Assembly (NCBI GenBank): GCA_963682055.1
Contig: OY821745.1
Coordinates: 13,461,501 to 13,525,500, forward strand
Origin: Primula veris
Lineage: Eukaryota; Streptophyta; Magnoliopsida; Ericales; Primulaceae
Direction: 5' to 3'
DNA length: 64,000 nucleotides
This document shows, piece by piece, positions 1 to 12,495 of the stretch. Positions within the stretch are counted from its first letter, which is position 1. Every line of letters begins with the position of its first letter. Below the pieces are notes generated by a model. The model was not told the DNA's origin and did not search any database. It worked only from the letters and a program-made list of their open reading frames with translations. The translations under genes and the position numbers were made by a program.

Positions 1-1648
1 TTGAATTGAAGTATTCCCATGCTTTATTCACCATACCAGAGTTGCTACAAGTTAAAAGCAACGCAGCAAATGTACCCGCGTTTGGTTCAATTCCACAGTC
101 AGTCATTTGAGAAAACAATTTAACTGAATCCGGGCCAAACCCATGTATAGCATAACCCATAATCATTGTATTCCATGTGACAATATCCTTAAACAAAATC
201 CTATCAAAAATCTTTCGTGCAGTCTTTAGATCCCCACATTTTGCATAGATATTCACAACAGAATTCGAAATTATAGTAACTGAACTGAGATTTAGTTTTA
301 TGATATAACTATGTATTTGCTTTCCTTCTCTAAGCAAAGCTACTTCGGCATAGGCTGATAAAATAGTAGCTATTGTTGTTGAATCGGGATTATAAGGCTC
401 ATTCAATAAATTTTCAAATAGTAACAATGCTTCTCTATATTTCCCATTATGAACATAAGCAGCGACAATGGCGTTCCAGGATACCAAGTTTGTCTCCCTC
501 ATGTTTTTGAAAACGGAGTTTGCAAGTTTTAGGTCACCATATTTTCCATACATGTCGACGAGAGCAGTTTCAAGTACTAAATGAGGGAGAAGTTGTTTTC
601 TAATGGCAACTCCGTGGATTGACTTCCCCAGTAAAAGATCCTCGATTTGTCGACAAGCTGGGAGCAAATTAACGGCTGTGATCACATCAGGAACCAAGTG
701 TTCATCCCCTTGTAACTTTTTAAAACAAGTAAAGGCCTTTATGAATTTCCCATTTATCACATACCCACCAATCATAGAGTTCCAAATTACGATGTTTTTC
801 TCTAAAGTCTGTTCAAACAATATCTCTGCATAATCCACACAACCACATTTTCCATACATATCAACGAGGGAAGTTTGCAACATAATGTCCGGTTTTATTT
901 CGTTTCTAATTACTACCCCATGGATTTCTTTTCCATTCCGTAATGTACGCTCGAGGGAACAAGCCCCGACACCGGAAATTACAGTAAACCGATCAGGTAT
1001 TAGTCCAAACATTATCATTTTCTTGAGAAACTTCAATGCATTTAAACCATCCCCAACCGAAACAAAGCCACTAATCATCGAATTCCAACTAACCAAATCC
1101 CTAACCGACAAACATTCAAAAACCCGCTCAGCAAGGTTGATAAAACCAAGCTTCGCATACATAGAAATTAGCGAATTGCCAACATAAAGGTCCAAATCAA
1201 GCCCAACTTTAATCAACCTTGAGTGAACTTTTTGAGCCTCTAATAAAGAAAACGACCCAACACACGCCTTTATCACAAAAGGGTATGTGAAATTATCAGG
1301 ACGAACACCCTCAAACAACATTTGGTAATAAAATTCGACGGCTTTTTCAAAGTACCCATTATAAGTTAATGCCCTTATGACAATATTATAAATAAAAGAG
1401 TCTCTTTTACTCATTTTATCAAACACTTGGAGTGCATTTTCAATAGACCCAGAATTTATACAATTATTAAGTTCTTTTATCGACAAGCTTTGTTGGAAAT
1501 CTTTAAGTTTATCATTTTTTGTGGGTTTTCGGCTATTTCGAAGAGATTTAAGCTCATGGGCATTGTTTGTTTTTGATAGGTTGGCTTTTGGTGAATTTTG
1601 GGAAGGTTTGGGTTTGTAAGAATAGCTAAAAATGAGAATTGAGGCCAT
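1..1648 (-). CDS. PPR protein, PLS class, 5' part (runs off left edge)
   Basis: An uninterrupted minus-strand frame starts at the ATG at 1648 and runs off the left edge, about 549 codons. It consists of tandem pentatricopeptide repeats of mixed P, L and S lengths, with typical motifs such as [35 protein letters not shown] and [19 protein letters not shown]. The first ~60 residues are basic and rich in Ser, Lys and Asn (start [17 protein letters not shown]), compatible with an organelle transit peptide. PPR proteins of this class bind organellar RNA and act in editing or processing; E and DYW domains, if present, lie outside the window. By recall the protein is very close to Arabidopsis At4g35130. 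No stop or frameshift was seen, so it should be functional. Confidence 0.93.
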   Translation of the reverse strand, partial: MASILIFSYSYKPKPSQNSPKANLSKTNNAHELKSLRNSRKPTKNDKLKDFQQSLSIKELNNCINSGSIENALQVFDKMSKRDSFIYNIVIRALTYNGYFEKAVEFYYQMLFEGVRPDNFTYPFVIKACVGSFSLLEAQKVHSRLIKVGLDLDLYVGNSLISMYAKLGFINLAERVFECLSVRDLVSWNSMISGFVSVGDGLNALKFLKKMIMFGLIPDRFTVISGVGACSLERTLRNGKEIHGVVIRNEIKPDIMLQTSLVDMYGKCGCVDYAEILFEQTLEKNIVIWNSMIGGYVINGKFIKAFTCFKKLQGDEHLVPDVITAVNLLPACRQIEDLLLGKSIHGVAIRKQLLPHLVLETALVDMYGKYGDLKLANSVFKNMRETNLVSWNAIVAAYVHNGKYREALLLFENLLNEPYNPDSTTIATILSAYAEVALLREGKQIHSYIIKLNLSSVTIISNSVVNIYAKCGDLKTARKIFDRILFKDIVTWNTMIMGYAIHGFGPDSVKLFSQMTDCGIEPNAGTFAALLLTCSNSGMVNKAWEYFNS

Positions 1649-2294
1649 TTAGTATTAATGGGTTTTAGTAATTATGGAAATTGATATACATATCTATACA
1701 CACATATATGTATTTATATATATATATAGAGAGAGAGAGAGAGAAAGTGGGTGTATTAGATTTTGTATTGATTAGAGTGACAGTTATTATTACCGTTAAG
1801 TGGTTTAGCGCGTTTATATTTGAAATTTTTGATTTTCCGAATATTCTTTTACATTTAAATATATCATTTTTTCAATAAATATTCTTTAACATTTTTTTTT
1901 TTACTTTAAAGTTTAAAGACATGATTCTGACAAGTGATAATGCTTTTATAAAATCGTAGTGTTTGAACATCCAAATGTTATTTACAAGTGTAGCTATTAT
2001 TCAAGCAGTCTCTATGAGACTGACTACTTGAGGAAAAAGTGTTTCCGAACGGAAACTATGAATTGATCTTACAAGTGGAAAACTATCGACTTGTTCAGAA
2101 GCTCATGGAAAATTAATGTAAAATGGGCTCGGGAAACGGTTATATGAAATATATATTATAAAGAAAGTAAAGACGGTATAAAAAAGAAAACATTATAAAC
2201 CACAAAAATCCACTTAGGAAGTTAAGTATACTACTCCCCGATTCTATTAACAGTTAACAGAGGTATCTTCTAAACAGAGGCTGATGAATAATAG
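1649..2294. other. Intergenic: PPR 5' flank and WD40 gene 3' flank
   Basis: AT-rich spacer containing a TA/GA microsatellite (about 1686-1745), just upstream of the PPR start. The right half probably includes the 3' UTR of the WD40 gene. No further coding sequence was seen. Confidence 0.6.
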
Positions 2295-5200
2295 TTAAAT
2301 TTCACGGTCTTCATCACCGCTAGACTCATCACCTTCATAGGAAAAGCTATCACTATAGTTGCCATTAAAAGCCAACATAAGCTCTGCAAGTTCCCTTCCA
2401 TCGGTAAAGTTTAATATTTTCATCCAATCCCTCGAATTGACCCTCTGCTTGTAGCAGAAATTGTAAAACCATCACTTGTTGATTATAACACGAAATATCT
2501 ACAACACCGCTCTAAAAGAAATTAAAATGGCAAACTTCTTTGTTTTAAGAAATAAAGTAAATTAAGTTATATAGCAAAAATAATATAGAAGTACGCTACC
2601 CTTTAACTAAATTTCTTCCCACTAAATGACCACTATAATGTGTCATCTATTATTAACATCATCATCCCCGCCATCTGAACCTTCCCCGTCATTATTCTCT
2701 TGGATATCGTCATTAACAAGACCATCAGAAGATTCTGCACATTCATCGTCATCATGGTCACTGGAATCCATCGATCTATCATTTCCCTCATTGTCATCCT
2801 CATCGCTATCACCGGAACTTCCATAACTATCTTCTTCTTCCCCATTACTGTCTTCTTCATTATCATTATTAGTATCGTCATCATCGTACTCGTAATCATC
2901 AACAATGTCGATATAGGGAAAGAATCGGACCCGGTGAGGCATCAATACCTTTACAAGAAAAATACAACAGCAGAGATATTAGATCATCCTCCACAGCCAG
3001 ATTGTAGGTAGAAACTTAAGCAATGCCTCTTGTTAAATAATAATGTCAAATTTATGATACTTGGTAGGTAAAAGATAGGGCTACCAAGGGACTAAAACCA
3101 ACAAGTTTAAAGTTGTATCATAATAACTATTACTGGTAAATTATTCACTCAAAGCAAAACCTCGAGAAAAAGAAGGAAGCGAGAGAAAGAAAACTTGTAC
3201 CTTTTTTGAGTTCCAAAAAGATGCTGTTTAAAAGGAGAAATTTTTGCAACTTTATTCAGATGAACTTGTCAAGTCGGAAAATTTATAGTATTCTCGATAT
3301 GTATGCATTCCCTTAAAAATTATCTTTGGAAAAACAAACAAGAAATCAACCAAACAACCTCGGAAAATGAAGCGTCTAGACCCATTTTCTACGCAAAAAA
3401 CAAATCTTAAACCAAATGAGTTTTGGGTCTACCTATATAACACATTTCCTATAATCACTGGCTGCTTAAGGAAGGCACAATTAAGTCGCCCAAGCGACAC
3501 TGAAGAAACATTTCTTTTATGAACAAGAAGAAGATGGGCAGAAAGTAAATGTTGGCGATTCGGAATTATGAAGGCGCTTACGTAAGATATCATAAATTTT
3601 GTGTGGAATAAAAAAAACCTATAGGATTGAATTGACATGTCACTGAGTCAATGAAACCAGAAACCAAAAATAAGCCACTACTCAAATCCAAAAGAAGTCT
3701 ATTAATATGCTTCAAAGGAAAATCACAACTTATGCTTGAATCGAAAATCCAAGCAAAATTCACAATGGGCCCTCCAACTTGGTTCATTCCAAAGCCACCG
3801 AATCAGGATGAGCAGACATCCTTATTAAGTAAGTTATCATGGTCTTGCCCAAACATATAGGAACACACAAAAAGTGAAACAACCCATAGTATAGTACTGT
3901 GCATATGCTAATAAACATACCTTTTCAACATTGGTTGGCAAAGTTGCTCCATCACAAGCTTTTGGAGTCCAAATCTTTATGTTATTTTCGATTCCGCTAC
4001 TTGCAAGCACAGTGCTATAAGGGTGAGACTCGATGCAATTTACTATATGCTTATCTGCTTGCATAACACGGATCAACTCCCCACTTTTCTTATTCCAGAT
4101 AAATATGCGCCCACAATCAGATCCGCTAACTATATACTCGCATTTTGGGCCGAAAAAATTAACACCCTTCACGGTTTCACAATTAATGTGACCCTTAAAG
4201 ACTTGGGGTTCATTTTCAAAATCAGGAAAAGAAGGTTCTGTTGTTTGTTCATCCTTTTCGATTTCACTCACCTTAGTTGCTTGAGATAATAAATCTTGGG
4301 TTTCGTCAATAAGATCATCATCATCATCGTCCATTTCAAAAGAAGACGTTGTTTGTTTATCTTCTTCTTTATCACTTCCCATCGCTACAGATCCTTGAGT
4401 TAAATCTGAGCCGAGGCCCATTTCCTTTTTAAATAAATAAATAAACTCCTCACTGTAAGAGACAAGTAGCTCGCTCTCATCCGAAAATGCTAATCCTGTA
4501 ATAGACACAACCTCTTCACCAATCAAATGTGAAGGACAAAAGTTGTCAACGGGGATACCATAATCAGTCGATCCGTTTGACCTATATTTACGTATATCGT
4601 ATAGTCGAGCATATTCATCAGACCCTCCGACTGCAAATAGATGAGGGCTCCTTGGATCTATCGTAATTGTGTTTAGACGGACAAAACGAGTGGGACCTCG
4701 ATGAGGTAGAGACTGGCAAGTAAAGAGGGGCGTGCCCACAGAAGTCCTTAGATCAAACTGTAATAAAGTACAGCAATGTCAAATAGCTGGAAGAACCTTC
4801 GAGCATAAGGTAAAATTAATTATGAAAACACATAAACAAGCACCAAAAAGATACATGATTCAACAATTTCTAAGATAGAATAAACATAATACCTTGGTTT
4901 TCCAAACAAAGAAGAGAAAGAATAAGAACTAAGAGAGAGAAATGAGATGAAAAAACTTACATGTTGAACTAACCCGTCCTCGCCGCAGGTATAAAAAATA
5001 TGCGGGCTTGCAGGTTCTATACCCAATTTATGAGCTCGGCCTCGATGCCTTCCGAGTAACTTAGTATCCGGTGGGCCATTTTCTACAATTTGAGCATGTC
5101 GCACCTATTATTAAAAATAAATGCATTATAACTAAGAAATTTGGAAAATAGGATAGTAGAGCCAATTAACCTACCTCGAAGTAAAATAAAGATATATAAA

Positions 5201-6446
5201 ACATATAATAATAATAATGATAATTTATTAGACGACATATTCTCAATTTTTCTTTGTGGCTTTTTTAATTTTTTTTATACACAATAAGTTATCTTTTGTT
5301 AAACTAATTAACAATGAAAAAAACATAGGAAGGTCACAATTGAGAAAGGCCTGGAGCCTCTAGAACTCTAAAACCGGCTCTGTAACCTAACCAGCAATAA
5401 TGATGAAATGACAAAGATATCAGCTCTCAATTCCAATACCTGTCCATCAGCGGCACAGGTAACAATGCTTCGATCTTCTGTGTAAGGCATAATCCTGGCT
5501 TGAAAAATGTTATTCAAATGACCAGAATGAAAACATAGCTTAACACCACCACTTTGCCAATCCCAAACTATAATCCTCCTATCATCTGAGCCTGACACGA
5601 GGAGATCACCATCTCCACTGAAACTAACGGTGTTAACACAACCTTTGTGTCTCTCAAGTCTTTTGTAGACATCAAGGCGAAGCACAAGATCCTGAAAAAA
5701 AAAGCTTCTGTAAAACTTAGACTAACTCTTTACTTATGCTGATGAATGATGTATAAACCAACCTACTGGGAAAATCATAGCTAGCCTAAAATAAGATGCA
5801 TACTACAGAAGGACACAAATAATATTAGCAAGCAAATTTCTAAACTTGCAATCTTTACCGATTGTGATAGAGAAATTTTCCTGTGCAAGTGTCACAGGTA
5901 GCAAGCAAATACATCTCGCCATAACCATTCTCTATTTTGAGTTTTATTCACATTATCTTTAATACTGTATCTGACAAAGAAAAGAAACATTCTATTTTGT
6001 AAAATTTGGACGCTATCTGAATGAACAAAAGATAAAGATATATAGTTTCTACGAAAAATAGGAAAGGGAAAACTTAACCTTTAAGTATCAAATCCATTGG
6101 ATAAACAATTTCAGCAATTTTAAACAGACACAAAAATTATCAATTGAGTAAATACTTGTATAAGAAGATATGCAGACTGAAAGAAAAAACTTATAAAATA
6201 CTTTCACGTGAAATATGAAGCGATAACTTGCTATACAAATATCAAACCTGTCTACAATCACAAATACACCACTCCACACACATACAGACTAAAATGAGCC
6301 AATTGAAGTGGCAATCTTGAGTATGAAGCGACATAATGACAACATAATCATCCAATTCATTGTATCGGAATAAAAGAACAGTCTTTATATATACAGAATA
6401 AAAACCATCAACTAATGTGTCAGTTGTGTATATATATATGCATACA

Positions 6447-6477
<31 letters not shown>

Positions 6478-7210
6478 GGGATCACTGAGCTCTGGTTGAC
6501 CATCCTTTCAGATGTGTGTGGTTTAGCACCGCAACTTGCTCATATTCAGATTACTACCTCAATATTTGACAAAATGTAGCAATTGAGTGGCCAACCATTA
6601 AAAAATTAAATCAAACATAACACTTTTGTATGCCAAGAATCATTTTAAAGCAAGTTCTTTCCGGTATCAAGAATCATTTTAACGCAACTTTTTTTCCGGT
6701 AGTTTCTGGTAATGAATAGTTTTTCTCCATTGCCATGATAATTCTCGTTCTCTTGCTTGGTAATTTTGCGGAATCATCACTCCCCGACACTTATTAATCC
6801 ATTTTTCAACCAGATTAGGTAGAATTTAGCAACAAGGCACTTATAATTGCAACACAATAAGAAACATCCGAACAACAAAACGGAGAAACGTAAACAGCAC
6901 ACATTATAGACAGCGATTAAACATAATAATTCAGTAGTAGAAAACTTAACAGTGATAAAAACCCTTACATTTAACAAAGATAAATGAATGAAGTGAATAA
7001 ATTCAGAAATAAATACAAATATGGAACAAAAACCATAAAAATGAAAAGACACATGGATATATGATATATTTATATATAAAATAAATATTGAATTAAATTA
7101 ACCTGGGAGGCGACAAAGCGATTAGAGAAGGCTTTGGTGTGGATTTGACCAAGCTCTCTTCCACATACATCTATTATCGCACTCTTCAACCTTCCCCTCT
7201 TTCCAACCAT
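2295..7210 (-). CDS. WD40-repeat protein, DCAF8-like (CUL4-DDB1 substrate receptor candidate)
   Basis: Six exons can be joined in frame with GT-AG borders: 7210-7103, 5691-5440, 5104-4961, 4757-3921, 2948-2658 and 2444-2295, giving about 593 residues. Exon 1 encodes MVGKRGRLKSAIIDVCGREL. Exons 2-4 hold the WD40 propeller (GHxxxVN, SGSDDRRIIVWDW, YTCGEDGLVQH, SGSDCGRIFIWNKKSGE). FDLR and YDIR resemble DWD-box motifs used to dock on DDB1. Exon 5 is a long Asp/Glu/Ser-rich acidic stretch, and exon 6 ends in the family-like RELAELMLAFNGNYSD tail. The domain order is that of DCAF8/WDR42 proteins, which present substrates to CUL4 ubiquitin ligases. By recall the closest Arabidopsis relative is At4g35140, numbered next to the PPR relative At4g35130. 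The donor of exon 5 (GTTAAT) is the weakest junction. Intron 1 is 1.4 kb, intron 5 about 1 kb. Confidence 0.88.
6428..6478. repeat. (TA)n microsatellite in WD40 intron 1
   Basis: Almost pure alternating TA with ATGCAT interruptions, inside intron 1 of the WD40 gene. A likely length polymorphism. Confidence 0.85.
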
Positions 7211-7212
7211 CT

Positions 7213-7213
7213 T

Positions 7214-7259
<46 letters not shown>

Positions 7260-7260
7260 C
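7213..7260. repeat. (CT)n(TA)n tract in WD40 5' leader
   Basis: A pyrimidine tract followed by TA repeats directly upstream of the WD40 start codon at 7210. Read on the minus strand this is a TA then GA-rich leader, common in plant core promoters and 5' UTRs. Confidence 0.7.
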
Positions 7261-7801
7261 ACCTAGGGTGGAAGAGGGGGAGTTGTTTTTTGGTTACCCA
7301 TATTACTCACCAGTATAACGGACTACGTGGCAGCATTTTTTATTTTTTTTAATTCAATTCAACGGGAGCTAATAATAAATACACTCCTAATTCAATTTAA
7401 TAGGACCTAATAGCCACTTAGGACGTGAGGTTGGAAAGTCCGGGTTCTACGTTCATTTTTTCCATCCACATGTTTATTTATGAATTAAAAAAAAATGCTG
7501 TCACGGTCTGTTATAGTGGTGAGTAATATGGATAATGAAAATAAAACTCCCAGCATACATGTGTCATAAATTTCGTACCATCACAGTACCACACTTACAC
7601 CATAGCACACAAGTTATACCGTAAACATGGTACGGTAATGATAGGCTATGCTACATTACCAACATGTGTTATAAAAAAATTAATATATTTCAGGTTCGGT
7701 ATAGCGAACTGCAACTGACTAATATATTAAAATATTTCAACAATCTTTCACTGGCATATACAACCAAAACTGTTAACAAATGTTTAAAAAAACATTACTA
7801 T
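7261..7801. other. Intergenic, TACGG/GGTAC-rich
   Basis: Non-coding. From about 7565 to 7650 it is rich in GGTACGGTA-like palindromic words, also seen at 13085-13250 on the far side of the copia element that follows. Confidence 0.45.
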
Positions 7802-8166
7802 TGTTATGAGTCATCACCATTACTTGGTGTAATGCCCATAACATTACACATGGACCTATCAAATTAGGCCCGCCCAAGTGACATGTGTCACAATTGTATT
7901 AGATGATATGCATGCTATGTGTGTATAAATAGTGCACTTCAATTGCACTTAAGGATCATCCGAAAAGAAAAACAAATTGTTTAGTACCAAATATTGTACT
8001 TTGTAAATTCTCACTTTCGTATATATAAAAATGTACTGATCTTTTCATGGAGTAGGGTTCAACACAGAAGTGTTGAAACGTCGAACCACGTTATATCTCG
8101 TCTTCATTTTATATTTACGTAGTCAATACTTATTATATTATTGTGCTATTAGTGCCGTTATATAAC
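7802..8166 (+). repeat. 5' LTR of copia 1
   Basis: Starts TGTTATGAGTC and ends near TATAACA. It contains a TATAAATAG promoter (about 7924) and matches 12496-12866 over its length with scattered substitutions and a small indel. The sequence just after it (TTATCAGCACGAG) lies where a primer binding site is expected. Confidence 0.88.
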
Positions 8167-8365
8167 ACGTTATCAGCACGAGTCTCTATTTAAGTATTGG
8201 TTTTGTTATGTTGGACCAGTATATAATTTTACACTAATATTTTGTAAAAGTGTATAATACCATTTTTACAATTTAATTATATTTTTCAAATTCCGAAATA
8301 TCAATTCTCAAGATTGACATATTCATCCCGAAGTATAAATATGAATTAATTTATTTAGTAGCTAC

Positions 8366-8745
8366 TAATCATTCCTGAAGACTCAGGAATGATATTTGGT
8401 TAATTCTTGAAGAATTAATACTAATCATTCCTGAAGAATGATAGTTGCTTAATTCCTGAAGAATTAATATTAATCATTCCTGAAGAATGACACTTGATTA
8501 ATTCCTGAAGAATTAATGCAAACAATCCTGAAGATTGATAAATTTATGATGAAGTATAAATATTGATTAATCCTGCAGATTAATGCATAATTAATTCCTG
8601 AAGAATTAGTATTAAATTACTCCCGAAGAGCTACGAAATTTATAGTTTCCGAAGAACTTTAAAGATAATTCCAGAAGAATTATAACTACTAGAAGTAGTT
8701 AACGTTTAGTAATCTTAAGAGATTATGTCTATCTGAAGTAGTGAA
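8366..8745 (+). repeat. Array of short hairpins with CTGAA loops
   Basis: About 15 imperfect palindromes in tandem, spaced about 20-30 bp, each a 5-8 bp stem around a CTGAA-like pentaloop. Examples: ATCATTC-CTGAA-GAATGAT, TTAATTC-CTGAA-GAATTAA, CAATC-CTGAA-GATTG, ATTAATC-CTGCA-GATTAAT, ATAATTC-CAGAA-GAATTAT and AACTAC-TAGAA-GTAGTT. Stem sequences differ between units but stay self-complementary. The array occupies the position where gag should lie in copia 1. Related hairpins recur inside the pol region at 9190-9290 and 10535-10690. Confidence 0.85.
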
Positions 8746-8779
8746 CAATACATAATATTGAAACCATGAATTTCCAATC

Positions 8780-11700
8780 TAGCAGTACGTATGATCAGGA
8801 CTTATGTTTGGTGGACAGTGTAACAACTCATAGCATATTCTGAGTTAAAAAGTTTTTTGAGTTCATAGAACCTCTTATTGCCAACGTTAATACGATTAGC
8901 GGACCAACAGACATCATAGAAGGCTCCGGAAGAGCATATGTGATACTACCTAAGGGTACAAAGATCCGCATTGAATGTGCATTATACTCTCCCAAGTCAA
9001 ATAAAAATTTGTCGAGTTTCAAAGATATTCGCAGTAATGGATATCATATTGAAACTAGAAATAAGTGAGATAAAGATTATCTCGATATAACAAGTTTGGT
9101 TACAAGCCAGAAGCTTGTACTTGAAAGACTAAGTACTTATTTTTCAGGGTTATATTACACAATAATAAAGTGTATTGAATCATACTCTATAGTGCACCTG
9201 AAGTGCACTAAAGCACAGCAATTGAAGTGCACCACTAAAGCGCAGCACCTGAAGTGCATTAGGGAACAGCACCAGAAGTGCACCAAAGTTCAAAATGTTC
9301 ATTCTGATTCTAGAACTTTTGTCCTTTGGCATAATCGTCTCGGTCATCCAGGTTCAACTATGATGAACCGAATAGTAGAAGGTTCAAATGGTCATTCATT
9401 AAGGAACATGAAGATTCCATTGCCTAGAAAGTATACATGTGTTTCTTGTTCAAAAGGTAAATTGATTACGAAACCATCTCCTCTAAAAATCGGTGTTGAA
9501 TCACCAAGTTTTTTGCAACACATTCAATGAAATATTTGTGGACCAATTCATCCATCACGTGGTCAATTTCGTTATTTTATGGTCTTAATAGATGCATCAT
9601 CTAAATGGTCTCATGTCTGCTTACTATTAACGAGAAACGTTACATTTTCTAGGCTTTTAGCTCAAATCATTCGTTTAAGAGCTCTGTTCCCCAAATATCC
9701 AAGTAAGTCAATACGTCTTGATAATGCTGGTGAATTTACTTCTCAAGCATTTGACGACTATTGCATTGTTGTAGGGATAGATGTTGAACATCCTGTCCCT
9801 AGCAGAATCTTTCATTAAACGCATACAATTGATATCCAGACCATTACTCATGAAGTCTCAATTAGCAGAGTCAGCGTGGGGGCATGCTGTTCTACATGCT
9901 GCATCCTTAATTCGTATTCGCCCATCTGCCAATCATGTTTATTCCCCACTACAGCTAGTATCTGGTCACCAACCAAATATATCTCATTTACGTATTTTTG
10001 GGTGTGCAGTATACGTTCCAATATCACCACCATAACGTATTAAAATGGGTCCACAATGACGCCTATGTATCTATGTTGCTTTTGATTCACCATCTATTAT
10101 TAGATATCTTGAACCGTTAACCAGTGATTCGTTTAAGGCTCGTTTCACAGATTGTCAGTTTGATGAGACTATTTTCCCACCATTAGGGGAAGTAAACTCT
10201 AAACACATAGCAGAACATGAATTTGAATGGAATGTACCATCATTGTCTCATCTGGACCCTCGTACCAGACAAAGTGAATTAGAAGTTCAGAAAATCATTC
10301 ACTTGCAAAGCATTGCTAATAATTTACCCGATGCATTTACTGATACACATAAAGTATTAAAGTCATATGTACCTACATCTAACACTATGGCACGTATTGA
10401 TGTTCCTATAAGGGAACCAATAATGAATGAACCCAAACTATGCCAGAAGCGTGGAAGACCCGTGGGTGCAAAAGATAAATTGCTCCGAAAAAGGAAAGAA
10501 CTGAGACCAAGTAATCCTCCAGCATAGGAAACTTTTCTAAGTAATTCTCCCGAAGAGAAATTACAAAGAACCCCGGAAGGGAGTAAAGAGTCGAATAAAA
10601 ATGCCCCTGAAGAGGCTCCACAAGCAACTTCGTCCCAACCCCCACGACAAATTCCTCGTGAAGAGGTTATATCTCCTGAAGAGATATAGGTACCTGAAAA
10701 CAATAATGAGATCTCAATATTTTATGAGAAGGAATGGGATAGTAGTAATGTGGTTGTCGATGAAAAATTTACATCTGCTATGGCTCTAGAAATTATTGAT
10801 AATAAGGATCATGAACCAACTTCCGTCGAAGAATGTCGATGTAGAAGTGATTGGCCAAAATGGAAAAATGCTATTAAAGTCGAATTAAACTCTTTAGCAA
10901 AACGGGAAGTATTTGGACCAGTAGTCCTGACACCAGAAGATGTCAATCCCGTAGGGTACAAATGAATATTTGTACAAAAACATAACGAACACAACGAAGT
11001 CGTAACATATAAAGCACGACTTGTTTCTCAAGGTTTCTCCCTAAGACATGGGATTGAATACGAATAAACATACTCTCCAGTAATGGATGGGAGTACTTTT
11101 CGATTCTTGATCAGTTTGGCAGTCGTTGAACGGCTAGAAATGCGTCTAATGGACGTGGTCACTGCATATTTATATGGGTCGTTAGATAGTGACATCTATA
11201 TGAAAATTCCTGAAGGTTTTAAATTACATGAAGCAAAAGATAGGAGTTTACACTCGATTAAGCTTCAAAGATCGTTATATGGCTTAAAACAGTCAGGACG
11301 CATGTGCTACAATCGGCTCAGTGATTATCTCTTAAAAGAGAGTTATGTACATAGTCTGATATGTCCATACATTTTTATCAAGAAAGCGAATTATGGGTTT
11401 GCTATTATTGCAGTTTATGTGGATGATATAAATATAATTGGGACTCCTAAAGAGATTTCAAAGGCTACTAATTACCTCGAAGTGGAATTTGAGATGAAAG
11501 ATCTTGGGAAAATAAAGTATTGTCTCGGTTTACAAATCGAGCATACATCTAATGGTATATTTGTTCATCAGTCTAACTACACTGAAAAGGTACTTCGCCA
11601 ATTTTATATGGACAAAGTACCCCCGCTAAATTCACCTATGGTTGTTCGCTCACTCGATATCAAGAAAGATCTTTTTCGTCCAAAAGGCAAGGATGATGAT

Positions 11701-12429
11701 TTACTAGGCCCTGAAGTGCCATACTTAAGTGCAATTGGTGCCCTTATATACCTTGTAAATTGCACTAGACCAGACATTGCATTCTCTGTCAATCTACTTG
11801 CAAGATATAGTTCAGCACCAACTTGAAGGCATTGGAATGGTGTTAAACATATATTGCGATATTTACGAGGAACCGTCGATTTAGAATTATTTTACTCGAA
11901 CAATGGAAATGGAAAAATAGTTGGATATGCAAACGCTGGCTATCTGTCAGATCCACATAATGCTAAATTACAAACCGGATATGTTTTTACATATGCTGGT
12001 ACTGCAATCTCTTGGCGTTCTATAAAACAGAAATTAACTGCAACTTCTTCGAATCATTCGAAAATACTTGCAATTCATGAAGCAAGTCGAGAATGTGTTT
12101 TGCTAAGATCAATGATACACTATGTACAAGAACAGTCAGGCTTGACTTCGACAAAAATTCAGCCAACATTACTATATGAAGATAATACAGCATGTATTAC
12201 GCAGATTCGAGGAGGGTATATTAAAGGGGATCGAACTAAGCATATTTCTCCAAAATTCTTCTATACCCACGATCTCCAAAAGAATAGTGAAACAGACGTT
12301 CGCCAAATACGATCAACAGATAATTTGGCCGACTTATTAATTAAGCCTCTTCCTGCAACAACGTTTAAGAAATTAGTATACATTATTGGGATGAGAAGTC
12401 TGAAAGAAGTTTTGAAATTATCACTTTGA
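8780..12429 (+). pseudogene. Copia 1 pol remnant (PR-IN-RT-RNaseH)
   Basis: The order of fragments is clear. A protease-like stretch with VDSVTTHSIF lies near 8800. The GAG-pre-integrase motif LWHNRLGHPG is near 9330. Integrase core pieces follow (FMVLIDASSKWSHVCL, IRLDNAGEFTSQAF), with a short deletion and frameshift near 9795 just after the second catalytic aspartate region. Reverse transcriptase is at 11083-11826, with LYGLKQSGRMCY and the YVDDINI active site, and RNase H at 11854-12429 (WRSIKQKLTATSSNH, YEDNTACI, GDRTKHISPKFF). Stops at about 9530, 10035, 10525, 10687, 10963, 11066 and 11826 break the frame. The linker between integrase and RT is swollen by CCTGAAGA-type repeats. Confidence 0.9.
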
Positions 12430-12495
12430 GTTCTGATCATCAGGGGGAGACTTGGAAATTGAAAGTGAAACTAAATTATGGTCATTAAGGGGGAG

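Noticed and set aside
2700..3011. 103-codon plus-strand frame rich in Ile and Val
   Set aside because: Antisense shadow of the acidic exon of the WD40 gene.
9848..10703. Minus-strand frames of up to 134 codons across copia 1
   Set aside because: Antisense shadows of the integrase and linker region of pol.
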